NCBI RefSeq assembly: GCF_900176255.2 | Contig: NZ_FXEG02000003.1 | Coordinates: 124,001-188,000, forward strand | Source of the DNA: Mycobacterium ahvazicum | GTDB taxonomy: Bacteria > Actinomycetota > Actinomycetes > Mycobacteriales > Mycobacteriaceae | Reading direction: 5' to 3' | DNA length: 64,000 nucleotides | Shown here: piece after piece, positions 34,300-43,005 of the stretch | Layout: each line of letters begins with the position of its first letter | Numbering within the stretch: position 1 is the first letter of the stretch | The notes under the pieces: model-generated | Database searches by the model: none | The model's input: only the letters and a program-made list of their open reading frames with translations | What the model was told of the DNA's origin: nothing | Position numbers and translations under genes: made by a program

Positions 34300-35007
34300 A
34301 TGGCTCGATACCCGTCTGCGGCGGCAACAAGACGAAAGCCCAACCCCGCGGAGCGCCGCCGCGATCTGTGCGATGCGGCGATCGAGTTGTTGGCCGCCGA
34401 CGGGGCCAAGGGCCTGAGCCATCTCAAGGTCGACCGCAAGGCCGCCGTTCCCGACGGCACCACCTCCTTCTACTTCCGGACCCGGTCCGCACTGCTGCGC
34501 GCGGTAGCCGAACGGCTGGCCGAGCTCGATCTGGAGCGGCTGCAGTCGATCGCGGACAGCGCCGGTAGCACGGGAGACAATCCCACGCCCTCGTTGTTGT
34601 CGCAGGTGGTGATTCAGGCCGGCACCGAGCCGCAGCTGTCGTGGACCAAGGCCCGCTACGAGCTGACAATGCAAGCGGCCCGGGATCCCGCGATGGCCGC
34701 GATCCTGCAGCGGGCCACCGACGCGTTCACCAAGCTGCACCGCGAGATCCTCGTGCAGCTGATGCCCCATGGGGCCGAACTGGAATCGGCGGTGGTCGAG
34801 GATCTGAGCAACGTCACGTTGACGTTCATCAACGGACTGCTGATGCGCGCCGCGCACGGCGACCGAATTGTCGACACCCCCGAGCAGCTCGACGCGATCC
34901 TGACGGCCATCGCGACCGGAATCCTGAAGAGTCCGCACCGGGGCGCCCTCACCGAGGCCGCCGATGTGCAACCGGGTCGCGGCCGCCGGGCCGCCGCCTC
35001 CAGCTGA
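34300..35007 (+). CDS. TetR-family transcriptional regulator
   Basis: 235 residues. The DNA-binding helix-turn-helix lies near the N-terminus: RRDLCDAAIELLAADGAKGLSHLKVDRKAAVPDGTTSFYFRTRSALLRAVAERL, with an unusual basic leader (ARYPSAAATRRKPNPAE). The C-terminal ligand domain ends with LNNVTLTF-like SNVTLTFINGLLMRAAHGD. The ATG at 34300 is used; GTG at 34294 would add two residues. It is immediately upstream and codirectional with the P450 operon (288 bp gap) and is its most likely regulator. Confidence 0.85.
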   Translation: MARYPSAAATRRKPNPAERRRDLCDAAIELLAADGAKGLSHLKVDRKAAVPDGTTSFYFRTRSALLRAVAERLAELDLERLQSIADSAGSTGDNPTPSLLSQVVIQAGTEPQLSWTKARYELTMQAARDPAMAAILQRATDAFTKLHREILVQLMPHGAELESAVVEDLSNVTLTFINGLLMRAAHGDRIVDTPEQLDAILTAIATGILKSPHRGALTEAADVQPGRGRRAAASS

Positions 35008-35090
35008 CCGCCACCTCCGGCTGACCGCCGGCAAAAGCACCACGCGCCGGGTCCCGGGCGTTTTGGGTCTTGCCACAGCATCCGCTATAT

Positions 35091-35116
35091 GGTTCTCTAC
35101 GAGAATAGAGTGAACC
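35091..35116. promoter_or_regulatory. Interrupted inverted repeat in the P450 operon leader
   Basis: GGTTCTCT (35091-35098) and AGTGAACC (35109-35116) are inverted with one mismatch around a 10-bp spacer. The right arm contains the TAGAGTGAAC element shared with the TetR promoter. It sits about 180 bp before the P450 start and may overlap the promoter. Confidence 0.45.
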
Positions 35117-35159
35117 GGCGTTCACGGGCCGTCGGTGATCCCGCTATCAGCCGAGCCCG

Positions 35160-35181
35160 TGCGTTTGTCGAAACAAACGCA
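35160..35181. promoter_or_regulatory. Perfect 9-bp-arm palindrome, putative operator
   Basis: TGCGTTTGT (35160-35168), spacer CGAA, ACAAACGCA (35173-35181) form a perfect 22-bp interrupted palindrome 114 bp before the P450 start, in a 287-bp non-coding gap. Its size and symmetry suit a dimeric TetR-type repressor; the neighbouring TetR is the obvious candidate. Confidence 0.6.
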
Positions 35182-35294
35182 TTTAAGCGGAGTGTACAAA
35201 TTGCCCGACCCGGATCCGGCGCTGACCCACGGCCGGCTACAGCGATGTCTCGGGCATGTCGCTCCCTGTAATCGGAAGCGCTAGGAGGGATTTC

Positions 35295-36497
35295 GTGACA
35301 GCGAGCACCGAGAGCCATGTCAGCTTTGATCCATATGATGTCGAGCTGATTGCCGACCCATATCCGATGTTTAAGCGCTTGCGTGACGAGGCGCCGCTGT
35401 ACTACAACTCCGAATATGACTTTTACGCGCTGAGCCGATTCGCCGATGTCAACAAGGGCATCATCGATCACGGCACCTACAGCTCTGCGCGGGGCGTCAT
35501 CATGGAGCTGATCAAGGCCAACCTCGAGATTCCATCGGGGATGCTGATCTTCGAAGACCCGCCGATTCACGACGTGCACCGCAAGTTGCTGTCGCGGATG
35601 TTCACGCCGCGCAAGATCGCCGCGCTAGAGCCGATGATCCGCGACTTCTGCGCGCAATCGCTGGAGCCGTTGGTGGGTTCGGGCAGATTCGATTTCGTCA
35701 CCGACCTGGGCGCGATCATGCCGATGAAGGTCATCAGTGCCCTGCTCGGGATTCCCGAAGAGGATCAGGAGTACATCCGCGATCGCGGAAACGCGCAGCT
35801 ACGCACCGAGCCGGGCAAGCCGATGAGTGCCGCCGAGCATGGCTTGTCGGTGGGCGAGCAGTTCGAGGCCTACATCGACTGGCGTGCCGAGAACCCGTCC
35901 GACGACATCATGACCGAGCTGCTCAATGTCGAGTTCGTCGACGAGACCGGGACCACGCGGCGGCTGCGCCGCGAGGAGATTCTCGTTTATCTCAACGTGG
36001 TGGCCGGAGCGGGCAACGAGACCACAACCCGTCTGATCGGTTGGGCCGGAAAGGTTCTCGCGGAGCATCCAGACCAGCGCCGCGAACTCGTCGAAAATCC
36101 CGCGCTGATCCCGCAGGCGATCGAGGAGTTGCTTCGCTTCGAGCCGCCGGCGCCGCACATGGCGCGGTATGTGACCCGCGACGTCAGCCTCTACGACCGG
36201 ACGGTGCCGGAAGGCAGCGTGATGCTGATGCTGATCGGTGCCGCCTGCCGCGACGAGCGCCAGTTCGGCCCCGATGCAGGAGAATTCAACATCCATCGCG
36301 CCCCCCGGCCCCACCTCACGTTCAGCGTCGGTGCCCACTTCTGCCTGGGCTCGGCACTGGCGCGACTGGAAGGTCGGGTCGCCCTGGAGGAAATCCTCAA
36401 GCGCTTCCCGGAGTGGGAGCCCGACATGGCCAACGCCACCCTCAGCCCGACGTCGTCGGTGCGGGGCTGGGAAACCCTGCCGACACTGGTGCCCTGA
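35295..36497 (+). CDS. Cytochrome P450
   Basis: 400 residues, soluble bacterial P450. The I-helix motif AGAGNETT is at 237-244, the K-helix E-L-L-R in AIEELLRFEPP, and the heme loop FSVGAHFCLG with Cys350 as the thiolate ligand. The A(G)AGNETT variant has Asn in place of the more common His/Asp (AGxxT); the E-T-T proton relay is kept. AGGAGGGA at 35283-35290 fixes the GTG start at 35295. Substrate unknown; the gene starts an operon with a mycofactocin-type alcohol dehydrogenase (1-bp overlap), so hydroxylation followed by alcohol oxidation is likely. Confidence 0.92.
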   Translation: MTASTESHVSFDPYDVELIADPYPMFKRLRDEAPLYYNSEYDFYALSRFADVNKGIIDHGTYSSARGVIMELIKANLEIPSGMLIFEDPPIHDVHRKLLSRMFTPRKIAALEPMIRDFCAQSLEPLVGSGRFDFVTDLGAIMPMKVISALLGIPEEDQEYIRDRGNAQLRTEPGKPMSAAEHGLSVGEQFEAYIDWRAENPSDDIMTELLNVEFVDETGTTRRLRREEILVYLNVVAGAGNETTTRLIGWAGKVLAEHPDQRRELVENPALIPQAIEELLRFEPPAPHMARYVTRDVSLYDRTVPEGSVMLMLIGAACRDERQFGPDAGEFNIHRAPRPHLTFSVGAHFCLGSALARLEGRVALEEILKRFPEWEPDMANATLSPTSSVRGWETLPTLVP

Positions 36498-37333
36498 TGG
36501 CCGGTCGCGTCGAGGGCAAAGTTGCCTTCATAAGCGGCGCAGCCCGCGGGCAGGGCCGTAGCCATGCGGTGCGCCTGGCAGAAGAGGGCGCCGACATCAT
36601 CGCGGTCGACGTCTGCGGGCCGATCGACAACCTGGCCTACCCGCATTCGACCCCTGAGGATCTCGCCGAAACCGCAGATCTGGTCAAGAACCTCGACCGG
36701 CGCATCGTAACCACTCAGGTCGATGTCCGCGACTACGACGGCCTCAAGGCCGCAGTGGACAGCGGCGTCGAACAACTCGGCCGGCTCGACATCGTCGTCG
36801 CCAATGCGGGTATCGGGACCTTCGGCAACAAGTTGCACAAGATCCGCGAGGAGATCTGGCGCGACATGATCGACGTCAACTTGTCCGGCGTGTGGCACAC
36901 TGTGAAAGTCGGTGTGCCGCATATCCTGGCCGGCGAGCGCGGCGGTTCGATCGTGCTGACCGGTTCGGTCGGATCCCACAAGGCGTTGGCCCACACCGGC
37001 CATTACATCGCCGCCAAGCACGGCGTCATCGGTCTGATGCGAGCCTTCGCCGTCGAGTTGGGCCAGCACAACATCCGGGTCAACTCGGTACATCCCAGCC
37101 AGGTCAACACGCCGATGACGATGAACGAGGTGACCTACAAGCTGTTTCGGCCTGACCTGGAGAACCCGGGACCGGACGACTTCGCACCGTTCTCGCAGAT
37201 GATGCACACGATGCCGGTGCCCTGGGTGGAGGCCCGCGACATCAGCAACGCCGTCCTGTTTCTCGCTTCTGACGAATCACGTTATGTCACAGGCGTTTCG
37301 CTGCCCGTTGACGCGGGCGCATTACTCAAGTAA
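36497..37333 (+). CDS. Mycofactocin-coupled SDR oxidoreductase
   Basis: 278 residues. The N-terminus FISGAARGQGRSHAVRLAEE followed by GADIIAVDVCG is the signature of mycofactocin-dependent SDRs, which hold non-exchangeable NAD and pass electrons to the peptide cofactor. IVVANAGIG, SVGSHKAL, the catalytic Tyr/Lys segment HYIAAKHG, and the long insert YKLFRPDLENPGPDDF are also typical. The ATG overlaps the P450 stop by one base (TGATG). It probably oxidises the P450 product alcohol. Mycofactocin genes are not in this window. Confidence 0.9.
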   Translation: MAGRVEGKVAFISGAARGQGRSHAVRLAEEGADIIAVDVCGPIDNLAYPHSTPEDLAETADLVKNLDRRIVTTQVDVRDYDGLKAAVDSGVEQLGRLDIVVANAGIGTFGNKLHKIREEIWRDMIDVNLSGVWHTVKVGVPHILAGERGGSIVLTGSVGSHKALAHTGHYIAAKHGVIGLMRAFAVELGQHNIRVNSVHPSQVNTPMTMNEVTYKLFRPDLENPGPDDFAPFSQMMHTMPVPWVEARDISNAVLFLASDESRYVTGVSLPVDAGALLK

Positions 37334-37371
37334 GCACTATTCAATTAAGCACGACGAAGTGGAGAAATCTC

Positions 37372-38340
37372 ATGCCGGAATTCGACTACGAAAAGCTGAA
37401 GAAAGAAGCCGAGCAGTACATCAAGTTCGAGAAGGACAAGAAGAACCGGATCGCCTACATCACCTTTGACCGGCCGGACGCACAGAATGCCACCAGCCTG
37501 GGCATGCGGCAGAACTACGCCGACCTGATCCACAAGTGCAATGTCGACGACGACGTCAAGGTCGTCGTAATCCGAGGTGAGGGACAGGATTTCGGTAGTG
37601 GTGGCGACCTGCCCGAGCAGCGGCCGATGCTGGAGAATCCCGGCCTACCGCTGCACCACGAGCTCGCGATCAACGATGACGACGTCAAGTACCCGCCGGG
37701 TGGGTCGTACCGTTACCTGTCTACTGTGACCGACTTCTACGCCAAGGCCCGCGCCGGTAACCGGCCGCTGCAGGAGCTTCGGAAGATCAGCATTATCGAG
37801 GCCAAGGGCTACTGCTACGGCTGGCACTTCTACCAGGCCGGTGACGCAGACCTGGTGATCTCATCCGACGATGCCCTGTTCGGCCATCCGGCGTTCCGGT
37901 ATGTGGGCTGGGGGCCCCGGCTGTGGTGGTGGGCCGAGACGATGGGACTACGCAAGTTCTCCGAGATGCTCTTCACCGGAAGGCCTTTCAGCGCGAAGGA
38001 AATGTACGAATGCGGCTTCGTCAACAGCGTGGTGCCGCGCGAGAAGCTGGAAGCCGAGACGCTCAAGTACGCAATGGCATGTTCGCGGTCGCGTCCAACC
38101 GACACGGTCGCGGTGCAGAAGACGTTCCTCGAGCTCTACAAGCAACACAAGGGCGAATACTTCGGCAGCCTGCTGACCGGCATGGTCGAGGGCATGTTGC
38201 CGATGATCAAGAACGACGCGGAAGAAGTCGACCTCACCGGTGGCACCTTCGAAAAGGGCCTCAACAACGTGGTCAAGGACAACGACATGAACTTCCCCCC
38301 GGAGTGGCGCCTCAGCCGTTCGGGCCGCGCGAAGCCCTGA
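37372..38340 (+). CDS. Crotonase-fold (enoyl-CoA hydratase family) protein
   Basis: 322 residues. The fold is clear from IAYITFDRPDAQNATSLGMR, VVVIRGEGQDFGSGGDL (oxyanion hole) and the CD-type segment GDADLVISSDDALFGHPAF. Both catalytic glutamates of enoyl-CoA hydratase are replaced: the first position is Tyr154 (GYCYGWHFY) and the second is Ala174 (FGHPA instead of FGxPE). An extra loop of about 45 residues (LPEQRPMLEN ... YPPGGSYRYL) follows the oxyanion hole. Non-hydratase chemistry such as hydrolysis, isomerisation or C-C bond cleavage is plausible. It lies 38 bp after the SDR. Confidence 0.83.
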   Translation: MPEFDYEKLKKEAEQYIKFEKDKKNRIAYITFDRPDAQNATSLGMRQNYADLIHKCNVDDDVKVVVIRGEGQDFGSGGDLPEQRPMLENPGLPLHHELAINDDDVKYPPGGSYRYLSTVTDFYAKARAGNRPLQELRKISIIEAKGYCYGWHFYQAGDADLVISSDDALFGHPAFRYVGWGPRLWWWAETMGLRKFSEMLFTGRPFSAKEMYECGFVNSVVPREKLEAETLKYAMACSRSRPTDTVAVQKTFLELYKQHKGEYFGSLLTGMVEGMLPMIKNDAEEVDLTGGTFEKGLNNVVKDNDMNFPPEWRLSRSGRAKP

Positions 38341-38359
38341 CCGCTTTGGGAGAGCTCGC

Positions 38360-40702
38360 ATGTCGGCGCTGACGGGTTTCAGGGTCGTCGAGCTGGCGGG
38401 GTCGGTCGCAGGGGAGTACTGCGGAAAACTGCTGGCCGACTTCGGCGCCGAGGTGATCAAGGTCGAGGCGCCCGGGTGTGGCAGTTCTACCCGGGCGTTT
38501 TCTCCCATCCTGGGCGACGGGCCCGATGGCAGTGCGCTGTTCGCATACCTCAACACGAACAAGAACTCCGTCGAGCTTGATGCTCGCGACCCGCGGCTGC
38601 ACGCATTGATGGCCGGCGCCGACGCGGTGATCGACGACGGCGCGACCACGGTGGCTTCCCGGCACCCGAATGTCATTTTCTGCTCGATCACGCCGTTCGG
38701 CCGGAACGCCGCGCCCGAGCATGCAAATGCGAAGAGCATCAACGTATTCCATGCCAGTGGGTGGGGATATCACACTCCCAGCCATCCGGACCCCAGTAAG
38801 CCGCCGCTGCGGGGACCGGGCCGCTTCATGGCCGACTACGAAGCCGGCCTCGAGGCGGCACTCTGCGTGGCCGCAACGCTGTTCGGGCGGCTACACCACG
38901 GCCGGGGTGAGGCCATCGACATCTCCCAACATGCCGTGCTGGTCTCACGCGCCGATTGCATTCTGGGCCGCCTGATCACCGGCGAAGTCCCCGCCCTCGG
39001 CACCCGCGACGACTACGACCAGCAGGGCCCGGCGTCGTTCTTTGCCTGCGCCGATGGCTTCGTCTACTTGTACATGACCAGCGGCGCGCACTGGCTCGGT
39101 GTCAAAAAGCTGATGGGACAACCTGACTGGCTCGACGAATTCGACGACGACTGGCTCGAGTTCTCGGTCACCACGGAAAAGGTCAAGGCATTCCAGCAGG
39201 GCTTCGCGGAGTGGGTCCGCGATCTGCCCAAGGAGACGGCGGCCGACGAAGCTCAGCGCATGGGTGTGCCACTCGTTCCGGTCAATGACGCCGCCGATCT
39301 GCACGAGTCGCCGCAGTACCGGCACCGCGGCTTCTTTCGCAACGTCAGCCATCCCGTGCTGGGCGACGCCGCCTACCCCACGGTGCCCTACCTGCTGAGC
39401 GCATCGCCGGCTGAACTCACCGCTGCCGCACCGACTCTCGGTCAGCACACGGCCGCGATCTTGAGCGGCCTGGATAGGACGCGCACACCACCCACGGTGC
39501 GAGTACCTCAGCTGAAGCCGCCGAAGACCCCGCGGGGTGGGCCATTGGAGGGGGTGCGAGTCGTCGAGCTCACCAAGGTATGGGCGGGCCCCTACGCCGG
39601 CAAGCTGCTGGCGATGTTGGGCGCCGAGGTCATCAAGGTGGAAACGGCGGCCCTGCCCGAGGAGATGCGCGCCTACGGCGGCACCGACATCAACCACGCA
39701 CCGTTCTTCCTGAGCATCAACCCCGAGATCCTCAGCGTGGACCTCGATATCAAATCGGCCGAAGGCATGGCGCGACTGCGTGGACTGATCGCGCGCAGTG
39801 ACATCGTGATCAACAACCTGCGCCCGGGCGCGATGGAGCGCCAAGGCCTTGGCTATCCGGAGCTCACCGAGATCAAACCGGACATCATCTCGGTGTCGAT
39901 CAAAATGTGGGGCAACGACGGGCCCCTCGGTCACCAGACCGGCTACGCGCCATGTTTCGCCGCCCTGGCCGGACTCGCACCGCTGGTCGGCTACCCCGGT
40001 GGGCCCCCGCTCGGAACGAGTATGCGGTACGGAGATTCCACGGTCGGCGCGGCGGCCGCCTACGCCGCTGTCGTTGCCCTGCTGCACCGCGAGCTCAGTG
40101 GCACAGGGCAATTCGTCGACATCTCGGCGGTCGAAACCCTCTCCTCGATGATCGGGGACTGCCTGCTCGAACAAAGCCTCACCGGACGCCGCCTCGGACC
40201 GGATGGTAATTATCACCCCGATATGTGTCCGCATGGGTGTTATCCCTGCGCGGATGGCGCCTGGGTCAGCGTGGCCGTCACAGGCGACGACGATTGGCGC
40301 CGGCTGTGCGACGTGCTCGATGCCCGCGCCCTGGCCGACGATCCGCGCTACGCCACATCGGACGGCCGGCGCGGACACGTCGAGGCGCTCGATGGTGACA
40401 TTGCGGAGCTGACCCGCGACCTCGATGCCGACGACCTCGCGCACCGACTGCGGGCCGCGGGAGTGCCGGCCACCAAGAGCGCCACCGCGATCGACGTGAT
40501 CGGCGATCAGCAGCTCTGGGATCGCGAGTTGTATCGCTTCGTCTCCGATCACCGCGAAGGCCAGCGCCCGATCGTAGGACCGGCATGGCGGATGGCGCGC
40601 GAGCCGGCGCGCATCGAGCGAGGCGCGCCCGACCTGGGCCAGGACACCGACTACGTTCTCCACGAAATACTGGCTGGGGCACCGACGTTGGGCGGGTTAT
40701 GA
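38360..40702 (+). CDS. Tandem-domain CaiB/BaiF class III CoA-transferase
   Basis: 780 residues, twice the usual family length of about 400. Domain 1 (about 1-370) starts TGFRVVELAGSVAGEYCGKL and has the catalytic-type Asp159 in ADYEAG plus HHGRGEAIDIS. Domain 2 (about 390-780) starts LEGVRVVELTKVWAGPYAGKL with Asp559 in RYGDST and SGTGQFVDIS. Both aspartates that form the acyl intermediate are present, so both halves may work. The product would transfer CoA between carboxylates, activating the pathway substrate. The ATG of the next gene overlaps its stop. Confidence 0.88.
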   Translation: MSALTGFRVVELAGSVAGEYCGKLLADFGAEVIKVEAPGCGSSTRAFSPILGDGPDGSALFAYLNTNKNSVELDARDPRLHALMAGADAVIDDGATTVASRHPNVIFCSITPFGRNAAPEHANAKSINVFHASGWGYHTPSHPDPSKPPLRGPGRFMADYEAGLEAALCVAATLFGRLHHGRGEAIDISQHAVLVSRADCILGRLITGEVPALGTRDDYDQQGPASFFACADGFVYLYMTSGAHWLGVKKLMGQPDWLDEFDDDWLEFSVTTEKVKAFQQGFAEWVRDLPKETAADEAQRMGVPLVPVNDAADLHESPQYRHRGFFRNVSHPVLGDAAYPTVPYLLSASPAELTAAAPTLGQHTAAILSGLDRTRTPPTVRVPQLKPPKTPRGGPLEGVRVVELTKVWAGPYAGKLLAMLGAEVIKVETAALPEEMRAYGGTDINHAPFFLSINPEILSVDLDIKSAEGMARLRGLIARSDIVINNLRPGAMERQGLGYPELTEIKPDIISVSIKMWGNDGPLGHQTGYAPCFAALAGLAPLVGYPGGPPLGTSMRYGDSTVGAAAAYAAVVALLHRELSGTGQFVDISAVETLSSMIGDCLLEQSLTGRRLGPDGNYHPDMCPHGCYPCADGAWVSVAVTGDDDWRRLCDVLDARALADDPRYATSDGRRGHVEALDGDIAELTRDLDADDLAHRLRAAGVPATKSATAIDVIGDQQLWDRELYRFVSDHREGQRPIVGPAWRMAREPARIERGAPDLGQDTDYVLHEILAGAPTLGGL

Positions 40703-41463
40703 CTGGAACACTGGCACAGACCGCGGCACTGGTTACCGGTGCCAGCAGCGGCATCGGTGAAGCGACCGCTAAAGCGCTGGCTGCCGAGGGCGCCGCAGTG
40801 GCGCTGCTCGCGCGCCGCGCCGACCGGCTGGCCGAGCTGAAAGCCGAAATCGAATCGTCCGGCGGTACAGCGCTGGTCGTGCCGGCCGACGTCACCGATG
40901 CCGAACAAGTGGCCGCGGCCGTGCGGCAAACCGTCGCCGAGTTGGGACGGCTGGACATCCTGGTGAACAATGCCGGTTTGATGCAGTCGGCACCAGCAAC
41001 CGAGGCGCCGTTGCAGGACTGGGACCAGATGGTGTCGGTCAACGTACAGGGCGTCCTTTACGCCACCAAGGTGGCACTGCCACATCTGATCGAGGCGGCC
41101 ACCGATTCGCGGCGCGGCGTGGCCGATCTGGTCACCATCAGTTCGACGGCGGGCTGGGTGGCCCGCCCCAATACCGCGGTCTATTCGTTGACCAAGTTCG
41201 GCGTCAACGCCTTCAGCGAGGGGCTGCGCCAAGAGGTACTCGGCAAGCGCGTCCGGGTCGGCGTCGTCGGTCCCGGTACGGTCGATACCGAGATCTTCAG
41301 CCATCTGGCCGAGGACTCACGGGAGGCGTTCGAACGCCAAACCGCCGGCATGGTCAGGATGCGGCCGGAGGACATCGCCGACGCGGTGCTGTTCATGGTG
41401 ACCCGCGACCGCCGGGTGGCGGTCAACCAGATGCTGGTCCGTGCCGCCGAACAGACCTGGTAA
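40699..41463 (+). CDS. SDR family oxidoreductase
   Basis: 254 residues, classical SDR with TGASSGIGEATAKALA, ILVNNAGLMQSAP, SSTAGWVARPNTAVYSLTKFGVNAFSEGL (Tyr-x3-Lys) and VVGPGTVDTE. LLARRADRL suggests NADP. This is the YdfG/serine 3-dehydrogenase-like group, distinct from the mycofactocin SDR in the same operon. It starts in an ATGA overlap with the CoA-transferase. It might act on a second alcohol or ketone of the same substrate. Confidence 0.87.
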   Translation: MTGTLAQTAALVTGASSGIGEATAKALAAEGAAVALLARRADRLAELKAEIESSGGTALVVPADVTDAEQVAAAVRQTVAELGRLDILVNNAGLMQSAPATEAPLQDWDQMVSVNVQGVLYATKVALPHLIEAATDSRRGVADLVTISSTAGWVARPNTAVYSLTKFGVNAFSEGLRQEVLGKRVRVGVVGPGTVDTEIFSHLAEDSREAFERQTAGMVRMRPEDIADAVLFMVTRDRRVAVNQMLVRAAEQTW

Positions 41464-41467
41464 TCGG

Positions 41468-42727
41468 GTGGATTCGCGGTGGGTCGTCGGTGACCAGTCC
41501 GGGCTGACGTTTCCTGCCGACCCCGCGGCGTTGCGCGAATGCGGAGCCCGGTTTCTCACCGACGCGTTCCGGGCTTCCGGTGTGCTCGATGACGGCAATG
41601 CGGTCGTCGATGTCACGGCTTGCACCGAGATCGGCGGGGGCAGCACGGGCCGCAAGGTCATGCTGTCGATCGAATATGCCGACGAGGCAACCGGTTTGCA
41701 CACCGATCTCTTCGTGAAATTCTCGCGTGATTTCGACAATCCGATCCGCGATCGCGGCAAGACGCAGATGGAGCCGGAGGTGCGATTCGCCTCGCTCTCG
41801 CGAACAGCGGGCTTTCCGATCGCGGTGCCCAGCGCACTCTTCGGGGACTATCACCGCGACAGTGGAACCGGAATACTGATCACCGAGCGAATCCGATTTG
41901 GCCACAACGGAATCGAGCGCCAGTATCATAAGTGCCTCGACTACGAGATGCCCGAACCCTTGGAACATTACCGAGCGCTGCTCACAGCGCTGGGCCGGCT
42001 GGCCGGAACGCACCGGTCCGGTCGACTACCCGCCGCGCAGTTTCCACTTGATGTGCAGGCCGCGACGGTGGGTGAGCGAGCGCCGCTGTCCATCGACAAG
42101 CTGGAACGGCGGCTGGACCAGCTGGGCGAATTCGCCGACACTCATCCCGGGCTACTGCCCGCGAATGTCCGCACGCCGGAATTCCTGGCACGGCTGCGCC
42201 ACGACGTGCCCCGGGTCGCCCTTCTCGAACAGGCGGTCACCGCTCAGTTGGCCGATGATGCCGACTATGTTGCGCTGTGCCATTGGAATGCCAACATCGA
42301 CAATGCGTGGTTTTGGCGCGACACCGGCGGCACGCTGCGCTGCGGTCTGATGGACTGGGGATGCGTCAGCCAAATGAACCTGGGCATGGCGATCTGGGGT
42401 GCGTTGTCCGCAGCGGAGACCGAGCTGTGGAACCGCCATCTCGATGAACTGTTGCGGTTGTTCGTGACCGAGGTCGCGCGTTGCGGCGGTCCCGACCTGG
42501 ACCCCGAACGGCTTCGTCGGTACACCCTGCTCTATGCGGCGTCGATGGGAATTGCGTGGTTGTTGGACGTTCCGGTCCTGATACGCAAGCGATTCGGAGA
42601 CGATGCGCCCGGCAGCCGGAAGGATCCGCGGATCCGAGAGGACGAAAGCGTGCGTGCGCCATTGCAGATGCTGTGCAACCTGCTAAGCGCCTGGGAGCGG
42701 TATCGGGTGGGGGAGATGCTCGATTAA
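41468..42727 (+). CDS. Phosphotransferase-like (APH-fold) protein with altered catalytic loop
   Basis: 419 residues of the aminoglycoside-phosphotransferase-like family: GGGSTGRKVMLSIEY as nucleotide loop, LFVKFSRDF with the ATP-binding lysine, and the catalytic loop CHWNANIDNAWFW. The canonical H-x-D-x4-N becomes His272-Trp-Asn274-x4-Asn279, so the catalytic aspartate is Asn. The metal-binding GLMDWG aspartate is retained. In mycobacteria such proteins accompany acyl-CoA catabolism genes, perhaps as kinase-like regulators or acyl/CoA-processing proteins. It begins at GTG 41468, four bp after the SDR, and ends the operon. Confidence 0.8.
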   Translation: MDSRWVVGDQSGLTFPADPAALRECGARFLTDAFRASGVLDDGNAVVDVTACTEIGGGSTGRKVMLSIEYADEATGLHTDLFVKFSRDFDNPIRDRGKTQMEPEVRFASLSRTAGFPIAVPSALFGDYHRDSGTGILITERIRFGHNGIERQYHKCLDYEMPEPLEHYRALLTALGRLAGTHRSGRLPAAQFPLDVQAATVGERAPLSIDKLERRLDQLGEFADTHPGLLPANVRTPEFLARLRHDVPRVALLEQAVTAQLADDADYVALCHWNANIDNAWFWRDTGGTLRCGLMDWGCVSQMNLGMAIWGALSAAETELWNRHLDELLRLFVTEVARCGGPDLDPERLRRYTLLYAASMGIAWLLDVPVLIRKRFGDDAPGSRKDPRIREDESVRAPLQMLCNLLSAWERYRVGEMLD

Positions 42728-42754
42728 TGGCCAGCAGCATCGATCTGAGGGGCA

Positions 42755-42949
42755 CTACGGATCGGTCGCGCGGCGCTTCCGGGACCAGGCTCGGTAGGCG
42801 ATGTAGGTCATCAGCACTGTAAGGCCTCCGGTACTAATCAGGCCCAGCATCGTGCCGTGGGTGCAGGCATTCAGGACTAACAGCGCGAGGAAGAGCGCGG
42901 CCAGCCCTGTGTAAAACTGTGGGCTGTAGAGGGGCCGTGCCTTCTTCAC
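42755..42949 (-). CDS. Hypothetical small membrane protein
   Basis: 64 residues with two membrane segments, FYTGLAALFLALLVLNACTHG and LGLISTGGLTVLMTYIAYRAW, and a basic C-terminus SRKRRATDP. The N-terminal KKARPLYSPQ suggests the N-in topology. No lipoprotein box: the Cys lies inside the first span. It converges on the phosphotransferase-like gene. Family and function not recognised. Confidence 0.6.
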   Translation of the reverse strand: MKKARPLYSPQFYTGLAALFLALLVLNACTHGTMLGLISTGGLTVLMTYIAYRAWSRKRRATDP

Positions 42950-43005
42950 GCGCGAAGTTTATGGTGATCACGCGGCAGCCGGTTGTCACCTGTTGCTCAC
43001 GGGCG

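Noticed and set aside
38945..40663. 572-codon open frame on the minus strand
   Set aside because: It lies antisense to the double CaiB gene and carries no recognisable domain.
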